From the NCBI RefSeq assembly GCF_018398875.1, contig NZ_JAGWDK010000005.1:248001-312000 (forward strand): 64,000 nucleotides of DNA. Direction: 5' to 3'. Both the position numbers and the translations under genes were made by a program. The notes beneath the pieces were generated by a model. That model did not search any database. It was not told the DNA's origin and saw only the letters and a list, made by a program, of their open reading frames with translations. Shown piece after piece: positions 8,523-17,272 of this stretch (positions within the stretch are counted from its first letter, which is position 1; every line of letters starts with the position of its first letter). The DNA comes from Bradyrhizobium sp. sGM-13 (lineage in GTDB: Bacteria; Pseudomonadota; Alphaproteobacteria; Rhizobiales; Xanthobacteraceae).

Positions 8523-8738
8523 ATGTGTCTGCTCTGCGACGATGAAAAGGCCTATCAGGCCTACATGAACTATCTCGACGCGATGGAGCGGCAGGGCAAG
8601 GCCGCCGATCCCGACAAGGCGATGGATGCCGTGCTCGATCAGCTCGAGGCAGCCGACAAGGCGCGCGCCCAGGAATCGAACAGCCCTGCCAACGACAAGA
8701 CGCTTTCTCCGTTCTTCTGTAGCCCGATCAATAAATGA
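8523..8738 (+). CDS. Small CxxC protein between gatC and gatA (71 aa)
   Basis: A 71-residue frame beginning [19 protein letters not shown]. It has an N-terminal CxxC pair directly after the initiator Met, an acidic helical middle and a Ser/Asn-rich tail ending FFCSPINK. Its stop overlaps the gatA start (ATGA), implying translational coupling. The Cys pair could bind metal or be redox active; this is inference. It lies within the gat operon, so it is co-expressed with tRNA amidation, but no function is known to me. Confidence 0.7.
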   Translation: MCLLCDDEKAYQAYMNYLDAMERQGKAADPDKAMDAVLDQLEAADKARAQESNSPANDKTLSPFFCSPINK

Positions 8739-10210
8739 CCGATCTGACATCTCTGACGATCGCGGAGGCCCGCGAGGGCCTCGCGAGCCAGTCTTTCACC
8801 TCGCTTGAATTGACGGACGCGCATCTCGCCGCGATTGAAGCGGCGCGTTCGCTCAATGCCTTCGTGCTGGAAACGCCCGACCAGGCGCGTGCCATGGCGC
8901 GTACGGTCGATGCGAAGATTGCCAAGGGCGAGGGCGGGCCGCTTGCCGGCATTCCGCTTGGCATCAAGGATCTGTTCGCAACGAAAGATGTGCGCACCAC
9001 CGCGTGCTCGAAGATCCTCGGCAACTTCGTGCCGCCGTATGAATCGACCGTGACCTCGCAGCTCTGGCGCGACGGCGCCGTGATGCTCGGCAAGCTCAAC
9101 AATGACGAATTCGCGATGGGCTCGTCGAACGAGACCTCGTGCTTCGGCCCGGTTGTCAATCCGTGGCGGCGCGAGGGTTCCAACACCACGCTGGTGCCGG
9201 GCGGCTCGTCCGGTGGATCGGCATCCGCGGTGGCAGCGCTGCTCTGCATGGGCGCGACTGCGACCGACACCGGCGGTTCGATCCGCCAGCCCGCCGCCTT
9301 CACCGCAACCGTCGGCGTCAAGCCGACCTACGGCCGCTGCTCGCGTTGGGGCATCGTGGCGTTCGCGTCCTCGCTCGACCAGGCCGGTCCGATCGCGCGC
9401 ACGGTGCGCGATTCCGCGATCCTGATGCGCTCGATGGCAGGCCACGACCCGAAGGACACGACCTCCGTGGATATCGGCGTGCCCGACTACGAAGCCGCCG
9501 TCGGCAAGTCGGTGAAGGGCATGAAGATCGGTATCCCGAAAGAGTATCGCCTCGACGGCATGCCGGCGGAGATCGAAAAGCTCTGGAGCGAAGGCGCGGC
9601 ATGGCTGAAAGCGGCCGGCGCCGAACTGGTCGAGGTGTCGCTGCCGCACACCAAATACGCGCTGCCGGCTTATTACATTGTGGCGCCGGCGGAAGCCTCG
9701 TCCAACCTCGCGCGCTACGATGGCGTACGCTACGGCCTGCGCGTGCCGGGCCGCAGCATAGGCGAGTTGTACGAGAACACCCGCGCGGAAGGGTTTGGCG
9801 ATGAAGTGCGCCGCCGCGTCATGATCGGCACTTATGTGCTCTCGGCCGGCTATTACGATGCCTATTATCTGCGCGCGCAAAAAGTCCGCACCCTGATCAA
9901 GAAGGATTTTGAAGATTGCTTCGCCAAGGGCATCAGCGCGATCCTGACGCCCGCGACACCTTCGGCTGCCTTCGGCGTCGGCGAAAAAGGCGGCGCCGAT
10001 CCAGTCGAGATGTATCTCAACGACATCTTCACGGTGACGGTGAACATGGCAGGGCTGCCGGGCATCGCTGTGCCAGCCGGCAAGGATGCGCAGGGACTGC
10101 CGCTTGGACTGCAGTTGATCGGCCGTCCGTTCGATGAGGAGACGCTGTTCTCGCTCGGCGAAGTCGTGGAGCAGGCGGCCGGCCGCTTCACGCCGCCGCG
10201 CTGGTGGTAG
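8735..10210 (+). CDS. gatA: Asp-tRNA(Asn)/Glu-tRNA(Gln) amidotransferase subunit A
   Basis: A 491-residue amidase-signature enzyme that releases ammonia from glutamine or asparagine for GatB. The Ser-cisSer-Lys triad is visible: Lys78 in [10 protein letters not shown], the cis-Ser near 158 in the Gly/Ser-rich [11 protein letters not shown], and nucleophile Ser182 in [11 protein letters not shown]. Length is typical. Start ATG overlaps the preceding small gene by 4 bp. The next gene begins 3 bp after the stop. Confidence 0.97.
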   Translation: MTDLTSLTIAEAREGLASQSFTSLELTDAHLAAIEAARSLNAFVLETPDQARAMARTVDAKIAKGEGGPLAGIPLGIKDLFATKDVRTTACSKILGNFVPPYESTVTSQLWRDGAVMLGKLNNDEFAMGSSNETSCFGPVVNPWRREGSNTTLVPGGSSGGSASAVAALLCMGATATDTGGSIRQPAAFTATVGVKPTYGRCSRWGIVAFASSLDQAGPIARTVRDSAILMRSMAGHDPKDTTSVDIGVPDYEAAVGKSVKGMKIGIPKEYRLDGMPAEIEKLWSEGAAWLKAAGAELVEVSLPHTKYALPAYYIVAPAEASSNLARYDGVRYGLRVPGRSIGELYENTRAEGFGDEVRRRVMIGTYVLSAGYYDAYYLRAQKVRTLIKKDFEDCFAKGISAILTPATPSAAFGVGEKGGADPVEMYLNDIFTVTVNMAGLPGIAVPAGKDAQGLPLGLQLIGRPFDEETLFSLGEVVEQAAGRFTPPRWW

Positions 10211-10212
10211 CG

Positions 10213-10506
10213 ATGGCGGATTTCCGCGCCAGCTTGGCGGATGCCGCCCCAGCGCCGGGCCTACAACCGCCGCTGGCCGCGTTGTGGTGGGCGGCCAAGG
10301 GCGATTGGGATCGGGCGCACAAGATCGTTCAGGACGAGAGCGATGCGAACGCCGCCTGGGTGCATGCCTATCTGCACCGGGTCGAAGGCGATCTCGGCAA
10401 CGCCGGATACTGGTACCGCCAGGCCGGCCAGCCGGTGGCGAAGGATTCTCTGGAAGCCGAATGGGAGCGGATCGTGTCCGCGCTGCTCGGAGGTGGAAAA
10501 GCATGA
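10213..10506 (+). CDS. TPR-like hypothetical protein between gatA and gatB (97 aa)
   Basis: A 97-residue frame from ATG 10213 ([15 protein letters not shown]). The core [20 protein letters not shown] followed by [20 protein letters not shown] resembles one and a half TPR-like helical hairpins found as small stand-alone proteins in many proteobacteria. The stop overlaps the gatB ATG (ATGA at 10503). A GTG three codons upstream is possible, but ATG 10213 keeps the gene just clear of gatA. Function unknown. Confidence 0.75.
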   Translation: MADFRASLADAAPAPGLQPPLAALWWAAKGDWDRAHKIVQDESDANAAWVHAYLHRVEGDLGNAGYWYRQAGQPVAKDSLEAEWERIVSALLGGGKA

Positions 10507-11987
10507 CCGTGTCAGTCAAACCGGGAAAATTGATCAAGGGCCAGACCGGCGACTGGGAAGTCGTGATCGGGATGGAGGTGCACGCCCAGGTCACCTCGAA
10601 GTCAAAGCTGTTCTCGGGCGCCTCGACGGAATTCGGCGGCGAGCCGAACAGCCATGTGTCGCTGGTCGATGCCGCGATGCCAGGCATGTTGCCGGTCATC
10701 AACGAGGAATGCGTCAAGCAGGCTGTCCGAACCGGGCTCGGCCTTAACGCCAAGATCAACCTGCGCTCCGTGTTCGACCGCAAGAACTATTTCTATCCGG
10801 ACTCGCCGCAGGGCTACCAGATCAGCCAGTACAAGTCGCCCGTGGTGGGCGAGGGCGAGATCGTGGTCGAACTCGACGGCGGCAGAACCGCCACCATCGG
10901 GATCGAGCGGCTGCACCTGGAACAGGATGCGGGCAAATTGCTGCACGATCAGGCACCGACCATGTCCTATGTCGACCTCAACCGCTGTGGCGTGGCGCTG
11001 ATGGAGATCGTGTCGAAACCCGACATCCGCGACGCCGAGCAGGCCAAGGCCTATGTGACCAAGCTGCGCTCGATCCTGCGCTATCTCGGCACCTGCGACG
11101 GCGACATGGAGAAGGGCTCGTTGCGCGCCGATGTGAACGTTTCCGTACGAAAGCCCGGCGGGCCGCTCGGCACCCGCTGCGAAATCAAGAACATGAACTC
11201 GATCAACTTCATCGGCCAGGCGATCGAGTACGAGGCCCGGCGTCAGATCGAGATCATCGAGGATGGCGGCACGATCGACCAGGAGACGCGCCTGTTCGAC
11301 CCCAACAAGGGCGAGACGCGATCGATGCGCTCCAAGGAAGAGGCGCACGACTATCGCTATTTCCCCGATCCCGACCTGCTGCCGCTCGAGTTCACGCAAG
11401 GCTATGTTGATGAACTCAAGGCGAAGCTGCCGGAATTGCCGGACCAGAAGAAGGCGCGCTTCATCGAGAGCCTCGGCCTGTCGCCCTACGATGCCGGCGT
11501 GCTGGTGGCCGAGCGCGAGAGCGCAGTCTTCTATGAGACCGTGCTGGATGGACTTGCGGACAAGGCGCGCGACGGCAAGCTCGCCGCCAACTGGGTGATC
11601 AACGAGCTGTTCGGACGCCTCAACAAGGAAGGCCATGGCATTACGGCGTCGCCGGTGTCGGCGGCGCAGTTGGCCGCGATCGTCGGCCTGATCGGCGAGG
11701 GCACGATCTCCGGCAAGATCGCAAAAGACCTGTTCGAGATCGTCTGGACCGAAGGCGGCGATCCGCGCGAGCTGGTCGAGGCGCGCGGCATGAAGCAGGT
11801 CACTGACTTGGGCGCGATCGAGAAGGTCGTCGACGACATCATCGCCGCCAATCCGGACAAGGTCGCGCAGGCGAAGGCCAAGCCGCAGCTCGCCGGCTGG
11901 TTCGTCGGCCAGGTGATGAAGCAGTCCGGCGGCAAGGCCAATCCGCAAGCAGTCAACGATCTCCTGAAGACGAAGCTCGGCATCTGA
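10503..11987 (+). CDS. gatB: Asp-tRNA(Asn)/Glu-tRNA(Gln) amidotransferase subunit B
   Basis: A 494-residue GatB, the subunit that phosphorylates the misacylated tRNA and amidates it. Features: [10 protein letters not shown] near residue 20, [28 protein letters not shown], and [12 protein letters not shown] in the kinase-like cradle domain. The C-terminal part forms the helical and YqeY tail that binds tRNA, ending [10 protein letters not shown]. Start at 10503 overlaps the previous stop by 4 bp. The frame stays open upstream to 10134 but only as an alternative frame through gatA and the TPR-like gene. Confidence 0.97.
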   Translation: MTVSVKPGKLIKGQTGDWEVVIGMEVHAQVTSKSKLFSGASTEFGGEPNSHVSLVDAAMPGMLPVINEECVKQAVRTGLGLNAKINLRSVFDRKNYFYPDSPQGYQISQYKSPVVGEGEIVVELDGGRTATIGIERLHLEQDAGKLLHDQAPTMSYVDLNRCGVALMEIVSKPDIRDAEQAKAYVTKLRSILRYLGTCDGDMEKGSLRADVNVSVRKPGGPLGTRCEIKNMNSINFIGQAIEYEARRQIEIIEDGGTIDQETRLFDPNKGETRSMRSKEEAHDYRYFPDPDLLPLEFTQGYVDELKAKLPELPDQKKARFIESLGLSPYDAGVLVAERESAVFYETVLDGLADKARDGKLAANWVINELFGRLNKEGHGITASPVSAAQLAAIVGLIGEGTISGKIAKDLFEIVWTEGGDPRELVEARGMKQVTDLGAIEKVVDDIIAANPDKVAQAKAKPQLAGWFVGQVMKQSGGKANPQAVNDLLKTKLGI

Positions 11988-12415
11988 GGCGTCCCGTAAC
12001 GGGACGACTCCGTCGTTGATTGATGCGCGCGAGCGTGTTTCGATAGTCCATCGCGATCTGAACTTCACCCGCGCGCCCGATAGCGCAGTTGCGAATCGGT
12101 GTTCGCGATTCGCAAAAAAGTTTGGTTTTGGCGAGCGGCGATGAGACGCCACCCCTCTGCCCACGAAAATTTTTTTATTGCCAAAATTTGCGACTCAGAG
12201 TCCGCGCACATGACGTTTCCGCGGCATCAGTGAGTCGCGACGACATCGAGTGTGCATCGAACGTGGTTTGCGCGAATTCAAGAAAGTGCTGCGGCACAGG
12301 CGCTTCTTGCAATCTTGACAAACGCCGATGTCGGTCGTTGCGGCACTTTTTGCATCGACGTGCGCATCAATCGTTGTGCCATCGAACGAAGTGCTTAGCG
12401 CGTGCTCCGATCGCC
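11988..12415. other. Intergenic region downstream of gatB, no gene seen
   Basis: There is a short palindrome just after gatB (CGTCCCG-TAA-CGGGACG, 11990-12006) without a T tract, so it is a weak terminator candidate. A second, perfect 9-bp inverted repeat lies at 12089-12097/12107-12115 (TTGCGAATC/GATTCGCAA), followed by an A run. An AT-rich patch at 12165-12190 could hold a promoter. Open frames here have no recognisable protein features. The terminator that follows suggests some transcript crosses this region. Confidence 0.5.
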
Positions 12416-12451
12416 GCGTCAACACTTCCTTAAGTGGGACGCTGTTTTTTT
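12416..12451 (+). terminator. Rho-independent terminator without an adjacent gene
   Basis: Stem GCGTC-CACTT (12416-12420, 12423-12427), loop CCTT, AAGTG-GACGC (12432-12436, 12438-12442), followed by TG and seven T residues (12445-12451). It is 430 bp beyond the gatB stop, so it ends either a long gatB 3' untranslated region or an unannotated small RNA. Confidence 0.65.
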
Positions 12452-12542
12452 GAATGTGTTGGTGTATTCGGGATGTAGTGCATCTCGATTCCCGAGTGCA
12501 CGCAGCGACTAACGAGCCATCTCACTACATTAGGAGGGCAAC

Positions 12543-12635
12543 ATGGCTAAGAAGGCTAAGAAGGCGAAGAAAGCGAAGAGCGCAGTGAAGAAGACTGCGA
12601 AGAAGACCCGCAAGGTCGCCAAGAAGAAGAAGTAA
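12543..12635 (+). CDS. 30-residue lysine/alanine-rich histone H1-like protein
   Basis: The frame MAKKAKKAKKAKSAVKKTAK ends KKTRKVAKKKK (30 residues). It is preceded by a near-perfect Shine-Dalgarno AGGAGG (12532-12537) 5 nt from the ATG. More than half of the residues are Lys, mostly AAG codons; the KKA and KKT repeats resemble bacterial histone-H1-like nucleoproteins and eukaryotic H1 tails. It is too short for most gene callers. Probable role is nucleic acid binding or condensation, by composition only. A hairpin at 12478-12501 (GTGCA/TGCAC arms) lies in its leader, directly after the terminator at 12416-12451, so it has its own promoter. A 7-bp GC hairpin follows the stop. Confidence 0.7.
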   Translation: MAKKAKKAKKAKSAVKKTAKKTRKVAKKKK

Positions 12636-13482
12636 GTTCGCTTCTTTGAGAATTGCCGGCGGTTCGATGCCGGCACGTCACCCGAGCCCCAAGACGAAAC
12701 GCTGAAGGCTCTGGTCGACGAAAGAGGGTGTCGGCGAGACATCAGGTCAAACGGCTGGATCGTATTTCGGAAGAGCTTGCTCTTTCAAACCGGTCCGGCA
12801 GAAGAAACAGGTTTTCTTCGTTCGGTGCGGGTACCCTTAACTGCCCGCAATTTCATCGGGGCCAAAAGCCCGGCTTGAAATCTGGTCCTGACGTGTTCGC
12901 CGACGCCCTCGTTCCCTTGGGGCGTACTCGCCCCCCGGAACGCCCGCTTTCGCTGGAGCGCTCCGACAGCCCGCGCATCAGGCGTCCGGCACTGAAGTTT
13001 TCAAGACTCCCTTCATTGTTCCTAGGCCCCGGCGGTTCGGTGCCGGTTCAGGCGCGTTTCGGTGGCAGGCACGCCTTGAACTCCTGCATGACCGCAGCGC
13101 TGCGCGACGCCGGGTTACCTGCTGGAACCGTCAACGCCCCGATCGGGGTGACGGGTGATGATGGCACCGACATTGGCCGCAATGGTTATCGTTCCGCGAA
13201 ACCGCAGGGTAAACCGACTTTCACGATTGGCCACTTCTCCCTGTGCCGCAGATGCTTCAGCGATTTTCGTGGTCGACGGCGCAAAGTGCGCGTTTACACC
13301 CCGTTCATCGCGAACCTTAAACTGCCCTTCAAATTTGTTCGGCCATGATCATCCCAACAACAGACCGGAAAACGGCACGCGCATGATCCGCCAAACCGTA
13401 GGCGGTTTGGCGCCGGGGATGTCAACAGTGGACAGGGGCCGCGCTCGGGGGAGGGCGGCAACGATAAGAAGGGGAGCTACAG
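12636..13482. other. Gene-poor stretch, no supported coding region
   Basis: About 850 bp with no frame that has convincing start, codon bias and protein features together. A hairpin TGCCGGC/GCCGGCA (12654-12675) and a related one around 13032-13049 share the sequence CCGGCGGTTCG. AAGGGGAGC just before 13483 is the ribosome binding site of the next gene. A short minus-strand frame near 13070-13195 was considered and not accepted. Confidence 0.5.
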
Positions 13483-13749
13483 ATGTTTCAGGGGCAGATC
13501 GATCTCGACAACGCAATTCCGGTGGAAGCGACCGCTATTCCGGACGTGCTGTTCGAGCGCGGCCTTTACTGGGCGAGCGGCCGGTCCGGCGTGGTCAATC
13601 TCGTCGCGGCCCACAAATGGTTAAATCTCGCCGCGCTGAAGGGACGCGCGGATGCAATCTCGATGCGCCGCGAGGTCGCCGCCATGATGTCGGATGCCGA
13701 AATCGCCACCGCACAGCGCGAGGCGCGTGCGTGGATGATTGCGCACTAA
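13483..13749 (+). CDS. Sel1-type repeat small protein
   Basis: An 88-residue protein with one Sel1-like (TPR-like) repeat: LFERGLYWASGRSG followed by DLVAAHKWLNLAALKG style sequence (here VNLVAAHKWLNLAALKGRAD), then an acidic helical tail with MSDAEIATAQREARAW. Single-repeat Sel1 proteins of this length are common in alphaproteobacteria and probably mediate protein contacts. A good ribosome binding site (AAGGGGAGC) precedes the ATG. No signal peptide, so cytoplasmic. Confidence 0.8.
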   Translation: MFQGQIDLDNAIPVEATAIPDVLFERGLYWASGRSGVVNLVAAHKWLNLAALKGRADAISMRREVAAMMSDAEIATAQREARAWMIAH

Positions 13750-13762
13750 AACGTCGCCGGCG

Positions 13763-14300
13763 TCACGCCGGCGGCTCTCCGTTGGCAAGGCAGCATTTCT
13801 TCGCTTTCTTGCCGCTCCCGCAGGGACATGGATCGTTACGCCCGACGTGGCGCCAGGGATTTCTGACCGGCTCGTTCGGATGCACGAAATCGACCCAGGA
13901 CGATTTCTCATCGTCTCCTTCGAACACATCGTCTTCGGCCCGCGCGCCCAATCCAGCGATACCAGCGCATCCTCGATGTAGCCGAGGTTGTATTGCGTGA
14001 AAGGTCGTCGCGCCGAACAACGCTACACGGATGAATCCGTCGATTAAGCGATCGATGATCAGAGCGAAAGGCGTCGCTATCATTATCGAACACGCCAGTG
14101 ACAGTATTGGCCAGGCTTTCACTGACGGTATCGCCGATGAGATCGTCGACCTCATCGAAGGGCCGGCGCAGCAGCGGCTGGCAAGATTCGCGGTCGCGAG
14201 CCCCGTCCAGGATATGAAGCCCGCGGAGTAGTAGCAGGCTTTCATCGTCCGACAATATCTCGCCATCCGCAGCCAGCAGCAGAACGGCGCGCAATTTCAT
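13763..14300 (-). pseudogene. Decayed DUF1186 protein with C-terminal SEC-C zinc motif
   Basis: Three frames must be joined to recover the protein. From 14300 one frame gives a helical repeat region ([36 protein letters not shown]) up to about 14065. A second frame gives [20 protein letters not shown], then [19 protein letters not shown] appears in a third frame (13940-14000). The second frame resumes with [14 protein letters not shown] and the C-terminal [16 protein letters not shown], a canonical SEC-C zinc-binding motif. That is at least three indels (near 14060, 14000 and 13938), plus an apparent internal deletion and a missing N-terminus compared with the roughly 250-residue family length. 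The gene is not functional unless the sequence is in error. Confidence 0.65.
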
Positions 14301-14454
14301 CGCCCACCGCCCCGTATGAGCGAAGAATCAAGGGCAAATAATTACTGGTCGAAATGACATGTCCTTGCTGATGGGATGCTGCTCTACGCAGATCGTCCGT
14401 CGAGCCGACGTAGATGTCGCCGTTGCTCAGTTCAAGGAAATAGACGTACCACAT
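14242..14454 (-). pseudogene. Truncated GIY-YIG nuclease-like protein
   Basis: The N-terminus MWYVYFLELSNGDIYVGSTD is the GIY-YIG core of small YhbQ/UvrC-like endonuclease-domain proteins (here VYF and YVG). The family pattern continues through SHQQGHVISTSNYLPLILRS to about residue 48. The last 22 residues (from [11 protein letters not shown]) do not match, and the normal C-terminal half with the conserved Glu and Lys-rich end is missing. The break coincides with the broken 5' end of the DUF1186 gene that follows on the same strand, so one deletion may have removed the 3' half of this gene and the 5' part of the next. Confidence 0.6.
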
Positions 14455-14556
14455 GTGGCAAACAGTCTCCCTGCGCTCTTATAGAGCTTCGGGAGACATC
14501 CTTCGCTCTGCCGGGCTTCGGGTGACCCGCCACCGGAAGCCCATCAGGGCGTAGGG

Positions 14557-14650
14557 TGGCGGAGCCGGAGGGATTCGAACCCTCGATAGGGCTTTACAAC
14601 CCTATAACGGTTTAGCAAACCGCCGCCTTCAGCCACTCGGCCACAGCTCC
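14557..14650 (-). tRNA. tRNA-Ser (anticodon GCU)
   Basis: The minus strand gives a complete class II tRNA: acceptor GGAGCTG pairing with CGGCTCC (one G-U), D-arm with GCCGAGTGGCTGAAGG, anticodon stem CGGTT-TGCTAAA-CCG with anticodon GCT (plus-strand 14614-14616), a long variable arm (ATAGGGTTGTAAAGCCCTAT) and T-arm GGTTCGAATCC. CCA is encoded (14557-14559). It decodes AGC/AGU serine codons. Confidence 0.97.
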
Positions 14651-15515
14651 ATGAGGGCGGATATGCCCGACGCGAGGGCGAGCCGCAAGCGGCAGATTCA
14701 GGTTACGCGGGGGCTATTTGGTGGCGGTGCCGCCGCAGGCGTTCCTTCCGGGTCGATACCGTATCCCGCGGAGCAGGTCACACGCTTCTTTTCAAGGCCT
14801 CGCATTGATTCGGCGCGGGGGATGTAGCCCCGATTAAGGGGCCCGGGAGCAGGCTCTTATATCAGGCTCTTATATAAAGCGTGGTCTTCGCCAGCGAATG
14901 CACTTCGATCCCGGGGGCCCTTGGCAGTTCCTCACGAGCTGGCCCTGGGAGCCGCCGGCCGAAACTGGTCATGACGGTGGGGGGCGCCGGCTTAGTCTTA
15001 ATATACTTGTCGTGACTCGCGCCCAAGCCGGCTGCCGCGCGTCGCCTTTTCTATGGTGTTCGGTCGATGCGGATTCGGCGAATCCCGCCATTCGATTCGA
15101 TGCGATGACATCCGTTCGGAGGGCAGAACCGTTTGCTGCGCCGCCCACGCAACAATTCACGTGTCAAATAGAACTAATCAAAAATATCTATTAGAAACAA
15201 AGGCTTGCAGAAAAACTCCAATCACAATCGCGTGTTATTTGTGCAACACCCTTCGGAAAAGGGCGAAGCCGGGCCGTTCGAAGCGGTTCCTTTATTGCGT
15301 GTGCAGAAGTCCTCGGTAATTGTGATCGGGCGACGGAGGGGGGCATCCCGAGGTCGTCCCGTTTTAGGTGGTTCGCTTAAGTCCCTCGCGTTCATGCGGG
15401 AGTGTCCGAAGGCGCGAAGCGACTAAGCGGGTTTCAGGGGACAAGGGAACCAACCTTAGGGTGTTTCACCCAGCGGATCCGGAACCTTCCCTACAGAGCA
15501 ACTTGGAGGTTTAAT
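14651..15515. other. Long intergenic region upstream of the porin gene
   Basis: No supported gene in about 860 bp. A perfect 13-bp tandem duplication (CAGGCTCTTATAT) lies at 14850-14875. The segment 15160-15260 is AT-rich and likely holds the porin promoter, implying a long untranslated leader. A short hairpin GGGTG/CACCC occurs around 15456-15470, about 45 bp before the porin start. The region resembles the long regulated leaders of abundant outer membrane porins, but no precise promoter can be assigned. Confidence 0.45.
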
Positions 15516-17072
15516 ATGAAGATGGTTAAGAGCCTTATTCTCGGCTCAGCGGCGGGTCTGCTCGCCATGGGCGGGGCGCAGGCGGCCGATCTTCCCGTAA
15601 AGGCCAAAGCGGTCGAATACGTGAGGATCTGCTCCCTGTATGGCGCGGGTTTCTTCTATATCCCGGGCACCGACACCTGCATCAAGCTGGGTGGTTATCT
15701 GCGCATCGACACCACGTTCAACGGCAACATTTACGGTGGTCCGGCTTGGTCGGGTGACATCGGTCAGGGCAACCGCTACGCCAACTACTTCGCGGCCCGT
15801 TCTCGTTTGGCGCTGACGGTTGATACCCGTACCGCCACTGAGTACGGCGTTGTCCGCACCTTCGGTCAGGCCAACATCCAGTTCAGCACGCTCGGCGGCA
15901 GCACCTTCAATCCGAACTCGCTCGCGACTAACCTGGGCAACAACCCGTTCCTGCTTGACGCCGCGGGCGCTGGCTATGTGGCGGTCGACCAGATCTTCCT
16001 GCAGTTCGCGGGCTTCACCTTCGGTAAGTCGGTTTCGGCCTTTGCGTCGCCCTGGAACGGCTATCCGGGCAACAACAACTCGTTCCTGATGGGCGGTCCG
16101 GACTACGTGACCGGCGTCAACAACATCCAGTACACCGCTCAGTTCGGCAATGGCGTGTCGGCCACCATCGGTCTGGATGAACCGACCGTGTACAACCGCA
16201 CCTCGCTGCTGAACCTTGCCGTTGGAACCGGCGCCTTCGCCACGGCGGGCGCTCAAGCCTACGGCGGCGTGCGTGCTCCGGACATCGTCGGCAACATCCG
16301 CGTCGACCAGGCCTGGGGTCTGTTCCAGATCGGTGGTTTGGCGCATCTCGTGAACGCTTCCTACAACGTCCTCAACGCCAACGGCACTCCGAACAACCTG
16401 TCGGAAATTTCCGGTCACCCCGAAAGCAAGTGGGGCGGTGCGGTGATGGCTGCCTTGCAGATCAAGAACCTGCCGACCGGCGCGGGCGACGACTTCAAGA
16501 TCGACGCCACCTACGCCAAGGGCTCCACCAAGTCGGTGGTCTCCACGAGCGGCGCTTCGCCGAGCTTCGTGATGTTCGGTGACACCGGTCTTGCGGGTGG
16601 CTACCAGAGCATCGGCTTCGGTCAGACGGCTGATGGTGTGTACCTGCCGGGCTTCACCGACGGCATCAAGCTGGTGGATGCATGGGGTATTCGTGGTGCG
16701 TTCAACCACAACTGGGATCCCTACTGGTCGACCAGCCTCTGGGGCAGCTACGGTCAGGTCCGTTACGGTGGCGACGAGCTGGACATCACCTCGGCAAGGG
16801 GCGCCTGGTGCGCTAACTACGTAACTGGCAAGGTCGTGTCTGCAGACTTCTCCTGCAACCCGTCCTTCAACTTCGCCCAGGTTGGTGTGATCACCCGCTG
16901 GACTCCCGTCAGGAACCTGACGTTCTCGGCTGAAGTCGGTGCGTTCTTCCTCGACCAGAAGATGAGCGGTTCTGCTATCCTGACGCCGACGGCTCCGAAG
17001 CCGACCGCCGTCTACGAGTTCCGGGACCAGAGCACTGTGTTCCTGAACGTTCGCGCTCAGCGTAACTTCTGA
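15516..17072 (+). CDS. Outer membrane porin (Porin_2 family)
   Basis: A 518-residue porin. A signal peptide (MKMVKSLILGSAAGLLAMGG, cleavage after AQA near residue 23) precedes ADLPVKAKAVEYVRICSLYG, the characteristic mature start of rhizobial RopA/Porin_2 proteins with a GTDTCIKLGGYLRID strand. It ends in the aromatic residue Phe (NVRAQRNF), the outer-membrane insertion signal. The Shine-Dalgarno TTGGAGG fixes ATG 15516; the frame is open farther upstream without a signal peptide. Probably forms trimeric general diffusion channels. It has its own strong terminator. The codon usage is strongly biased, in line with high expression. Confidence 0.93.
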   Translation: MKMVKSLILGSAAGLLAMGGAQAADLPVKAKAVEYVRICSLYGAGFFYIPGTDTCIKLGGYLRIDTTFNGNIYGGPAWSGDIGQGNRYANYFAARSRLALTVDTRTATEYGVVRTFGQANIQFSTLGGSTFNPNSLATNLGNNPFLLDAAGAGYVAVDQIFLQFAGFTFGKSVSAFASPWNGYPGNNNSFLMGGPDYVTGVNNIQYTAQFGNGVSATIGLDEPTVYNRTSLLNLAVGTGAFATAGAQAYGGVRAPDIVGNIRVDQAWGLFQIGGLAHLVNASYNVLNANGTPNNLSEISGHPESKWGGAVMAALQIKNLPTGAGDDFKIDATYAKGSTKSVVSTSGASPSFVMFGDTGLAGGYQSIGFGQTADGVYLPGFTDGIKLVDAWGIRGAFNHNWDPYWSTSLWGSYGQVRYGGDELDITSARGAWCANYVTGKVVSADFSCNPSFNFAQVGVITRWTPVRNLTFSAEVGAFFLDQKMSGSAILTPTAPKPTAVYEFRDQSTVFLNVRAQRNF

Positions 17073-17098
17073 TCCCGAAAGACTTGAAACACTAGGAG

Positions 17099-17129
17099 AA
17101 CCCCCGGCAGGCAACTGCCGGGGGTTTTT
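17099..17129 (+). terminator. Rho-independent terminator of the porin gene
   Basis: Perfect 10-bp stem CCCCCGGCAG / CTGCCGGGGG (17101-17110, 17115-17124), loop GCAA, followed by TTTTT. It lies 27 bp after the porin stop codon. Confidence 0.93.
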
Positions 17130-17272
17130 CATTGTGGGTATGGTTCGTGGCACGGACCAAGGGCGGCTCATGCCTTATCCGCGCTTCAAGAGTTATTGCG
17201 AAAGATAGCTGCTGCCCGCAGGCTCGTTCTGGGCCGTGGCCCAATATTCAGGTCAAGTCGGGTTGCCTGACA

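Noticed and set aside
8639..10783. Long minus-strand open frame (over 700 codons) opposite gatA
   Set aside because: It is the antisense of a high-GC gene with strong third-position bias. The protein is Arg/His-rich with no domains, while the plus strand encodes an intact GatA.
12089..12115. Perfect 9-bp inverted repeat TTGCGAATC/GATTCGCAA as a terminator
   Set aside because: Followed by an A run, not a T run, on the plus strand; no minus-strand gene ends there. Left as an unexplained hairpin.
10602..12164. 520-codon minus-strand frame opposite gatB
   Set aside because: Same antisense effect; GatB on the plus strand has all motifs, and this frame has no ribosome binding site or family.
13070..13195. 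41-codon minus-strand frame starting MSVPSSPVTP and ending FKACLPPKRA
   Set aside because: No SD, isolated, low-complexity start; insufficient evidence for coding.
12653..13348. 231-codon plus-strand frame in the gene-poor stretch
   Set aside because: No ribosome binding site, Arg/Pro-rich composition and no domain; not accepted as a gene.
13155..14000. 281-codon plus-strand frame through the Sel1-type gene and DUF1186 remnant
   Set aside because: Runs in a different frame from the Sel1-type gene, which has a good SD and domain; the extended frame has none.
15546..17171. 541-codon minus-strand frame opposite the porin
   Set aside because: Mirror of the strongly biased porin codons. Composition (Val/Arg/Asp-rich) is typical of reverse frames.
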